From Bacillota bacterium (GTDB lineage Bacteria > Bacillota > Clostridia > Peptostreptococcales > Anaerovoracaceae): a stretch of DNA of 5,544 nt. The notes beneath the pieces were generated by a model, which had not been told where the DNA came from, did no database searches, and saw only the letters and a list, made by a program, of their open reading frames with translations. The stretch is from contig JAFYFK010000218.1 in NCBI GenBank assembly GCA_017543805.1, positions 1 through 5,544 on the forward strand, written 5' to 3'. The position numbers were made by a program, and so were the translations under genes. Position 1 is the first letter of the stretch. Each line of letters starts with the position of its first letter. Below, piece after piece: positions 4,621 through 5,544 of this stretch.

Positions 4621-5544
4621 ATGCAGAAAAACTGGTACCGCCTGGACACGGCGGCTCTGATATTCCCCGCCATCGCGCGGAGAGACTGGTCAAACGCCTT
4701 CCGTGTCTCGGCGTGTCTCAATGACGAAATAGATACTGAGATGATGCAGAAAGCCGCCGACGAGCTTCGCGGGCGCTTTCCGTCTTATTATGTCACTCTG
4801 CACAAAGGAGTGTTCTGGTACTACCTTGAGGAGAGCCACGAACAGCTTAAAGTGCAGAACGACTACGCCTATCCCCTCACATTTATGAGCAGCCGGGAGC
4901 TGAGGCGCAACTGCGTGCGCATCCTGGTCTACAAAAACCGCGTCGCCGCGGAGTTTTTCCACGCCGTGACCGACGGTTACGGCGGCAGCGTATATCTCTG
5001 CAACCTGATAGCCCGGTATCTTGAACTTAAAGAAGGCATTACCGTGCCGAACGAAGGGCTGATACGCAGCCTGAACGAGACCCCGCCGTCGGAGGAACTG
5101 GAAGACAGCTTCCTCAAAAATGCCGCTGAGGCCGCGGCCGGCAGAAAGGAAAGCCGGTCCTACCATATGAGCGGAACGCCCGAAGACCGCGGATTCAAGA
5201 CGCTTACCACAGGTATCGTTGAGACAAAAGCCCTGCTGGACACCGCGCACAGATACGGGGTCACGGTCACTGCCCTTCTGGCGGCTGTGATGGCCGAGAG
5301 CATAATCGCCATGCAGGGCGAAGAAGTCCCGCGCAAAAGGCAGCGCGCCGTCAAGATAACGCTTCCGGTCGACCTGAGGCGCCTTTTCGGAAGCAGGACA
5401 CTGAGGAACTTTTCGCTGGTGCTCAACATAGGAGTAGATCCGAAATACGGCGACTACACCCTTGAAGAGCTCTGCAAAAGCATCTACCATCAGCTCTGCG
5501 CCGCAGCCACGCCGCAGAACATGGCCGGAATGGTCGCGGCAAAC
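4621..5544 (+). CDS. Alcohol acetyltransferase/condensation-superfamily acyltransferase, 3' end missing
   Basis: Open frame of 308 codons from ATG 4621, running off the right edge. GGAG with 7 bases spacing supports the start. The family mark is HAVTDG (114-119), the HxxxDG active site of the BAHD/condensation/alcohol acetyltransferase superfamily, in which the histidine acts as base to move an acyl group from CoA or a carrier protein to a hydroxyl or amine. The N-terminus (NWYRLDTAALIFPAI) and a long region with PVDLRRLFG and LRNFS (249-264), like the second lobe of such enzymes, agree. Members are usually 400-450 residues, so roughly a quarter to a third is missing. No signal peptide or membrane segment is seen, so it is probably cytosolic. 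Substrate is unknown; lipid or secondary-metabolite esterification are options. It is transcribed away from dinB under its own promoter and shows high GC typical of the host side of the window. Confidence 0.75.
   Translation, partial: MQKNWYRLDTAALIFPAIARRDWSNAFRVSACLNDEIDTEMMQKAADELRGRFPSYYVTLHKGVFWYYLEESHEQLKVQNDYAYPLTFMSSRELRRNCVRILVYKNRVAAEFFHAVTDGYGGSVYLCNLIARYLELKEGITVPNEGLIRSLNETPPSEELEDSFLKNAAEAAAGRKESRSYHMSGTPEDRGFKTLTTGIVETKALLDTAHRYGVTVTALLAAVMAESIIAMQGEEVPRKRQRAVKITLPVDLRRLFGSRTLRNFSLVLNIGVDPKYGDYTLEELCKSIYHQLCAAATPQNMAGMVAAN

Noticed and set aside
4690..5490. Minus-strand open frame of 266 codons
   Set aside because: It is antisense to the acyltransferase with its HAVTDG motif and good start signals. 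The minus-strand translation shows no family features.

Overview
The window looks like chromosomal DNA from a Gram-positive, Clostridia-type bacterium (Firmicutes/Bacillota) of middling GC content. The clues are a stand-alone rplS with a structured leader, a Bacillus-type LexA box on a Y-family polymerase gene, strong AGGAGG-like ribosome binding sites and sigma-A-like promoters. The genus cannot be told from the sequence.

Layout: five genes lie on the minus strand and one on the plus strand. Reading the minus strand in its own direction (right to left): dinB (translesion DNA polymerase, 4454-3240) has a promoter with a near-consensus LexA/SOS box in its spacer. Next is rplS (ribosomal protein L19, 3060-2719), with its own promoter, a leader of about 100 nt containing a long hairpin (candidate L19 leader), and a clean intrinsic terminator. 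Just beyond that terminator a defence-type cluster starts from its own promoter: a fused XRE HTH-ImmA/IrrE metalloprotease (2610-1600), a PIN-domain ribonuclease-like protein (1567-1037), and hsdM, the methylase subunit of a Type I restriction-modification system (1050 to the left edge, incomplete). On the plus strand, diverging from dinB, is an acyltransferase of the alcohol acetyltransferase/condensation superfamily (4621 to the right edge, incomplete).

How it fits together: the XRE-protease and PIN genes look like a toxin-antitoxin-like pair in which the protease-repressor controls the nuclease. The PIN gene overlaps the start of hsdM by 14 nt, so the pair and the R-M system probably share one transcript and are translationally coupled. 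The promoter of the cluster carries inverted repeats that are good candidates for an autorepressor operator. The cluster is visibly more AT-rich than dinB and the acyltransferase, and it begins right after the rplS terminator, as expected for an acquired defence island placed downstream of a housekeeping gene. No tRNA, rRNA, insertion sequence or CRISPR array was seen.
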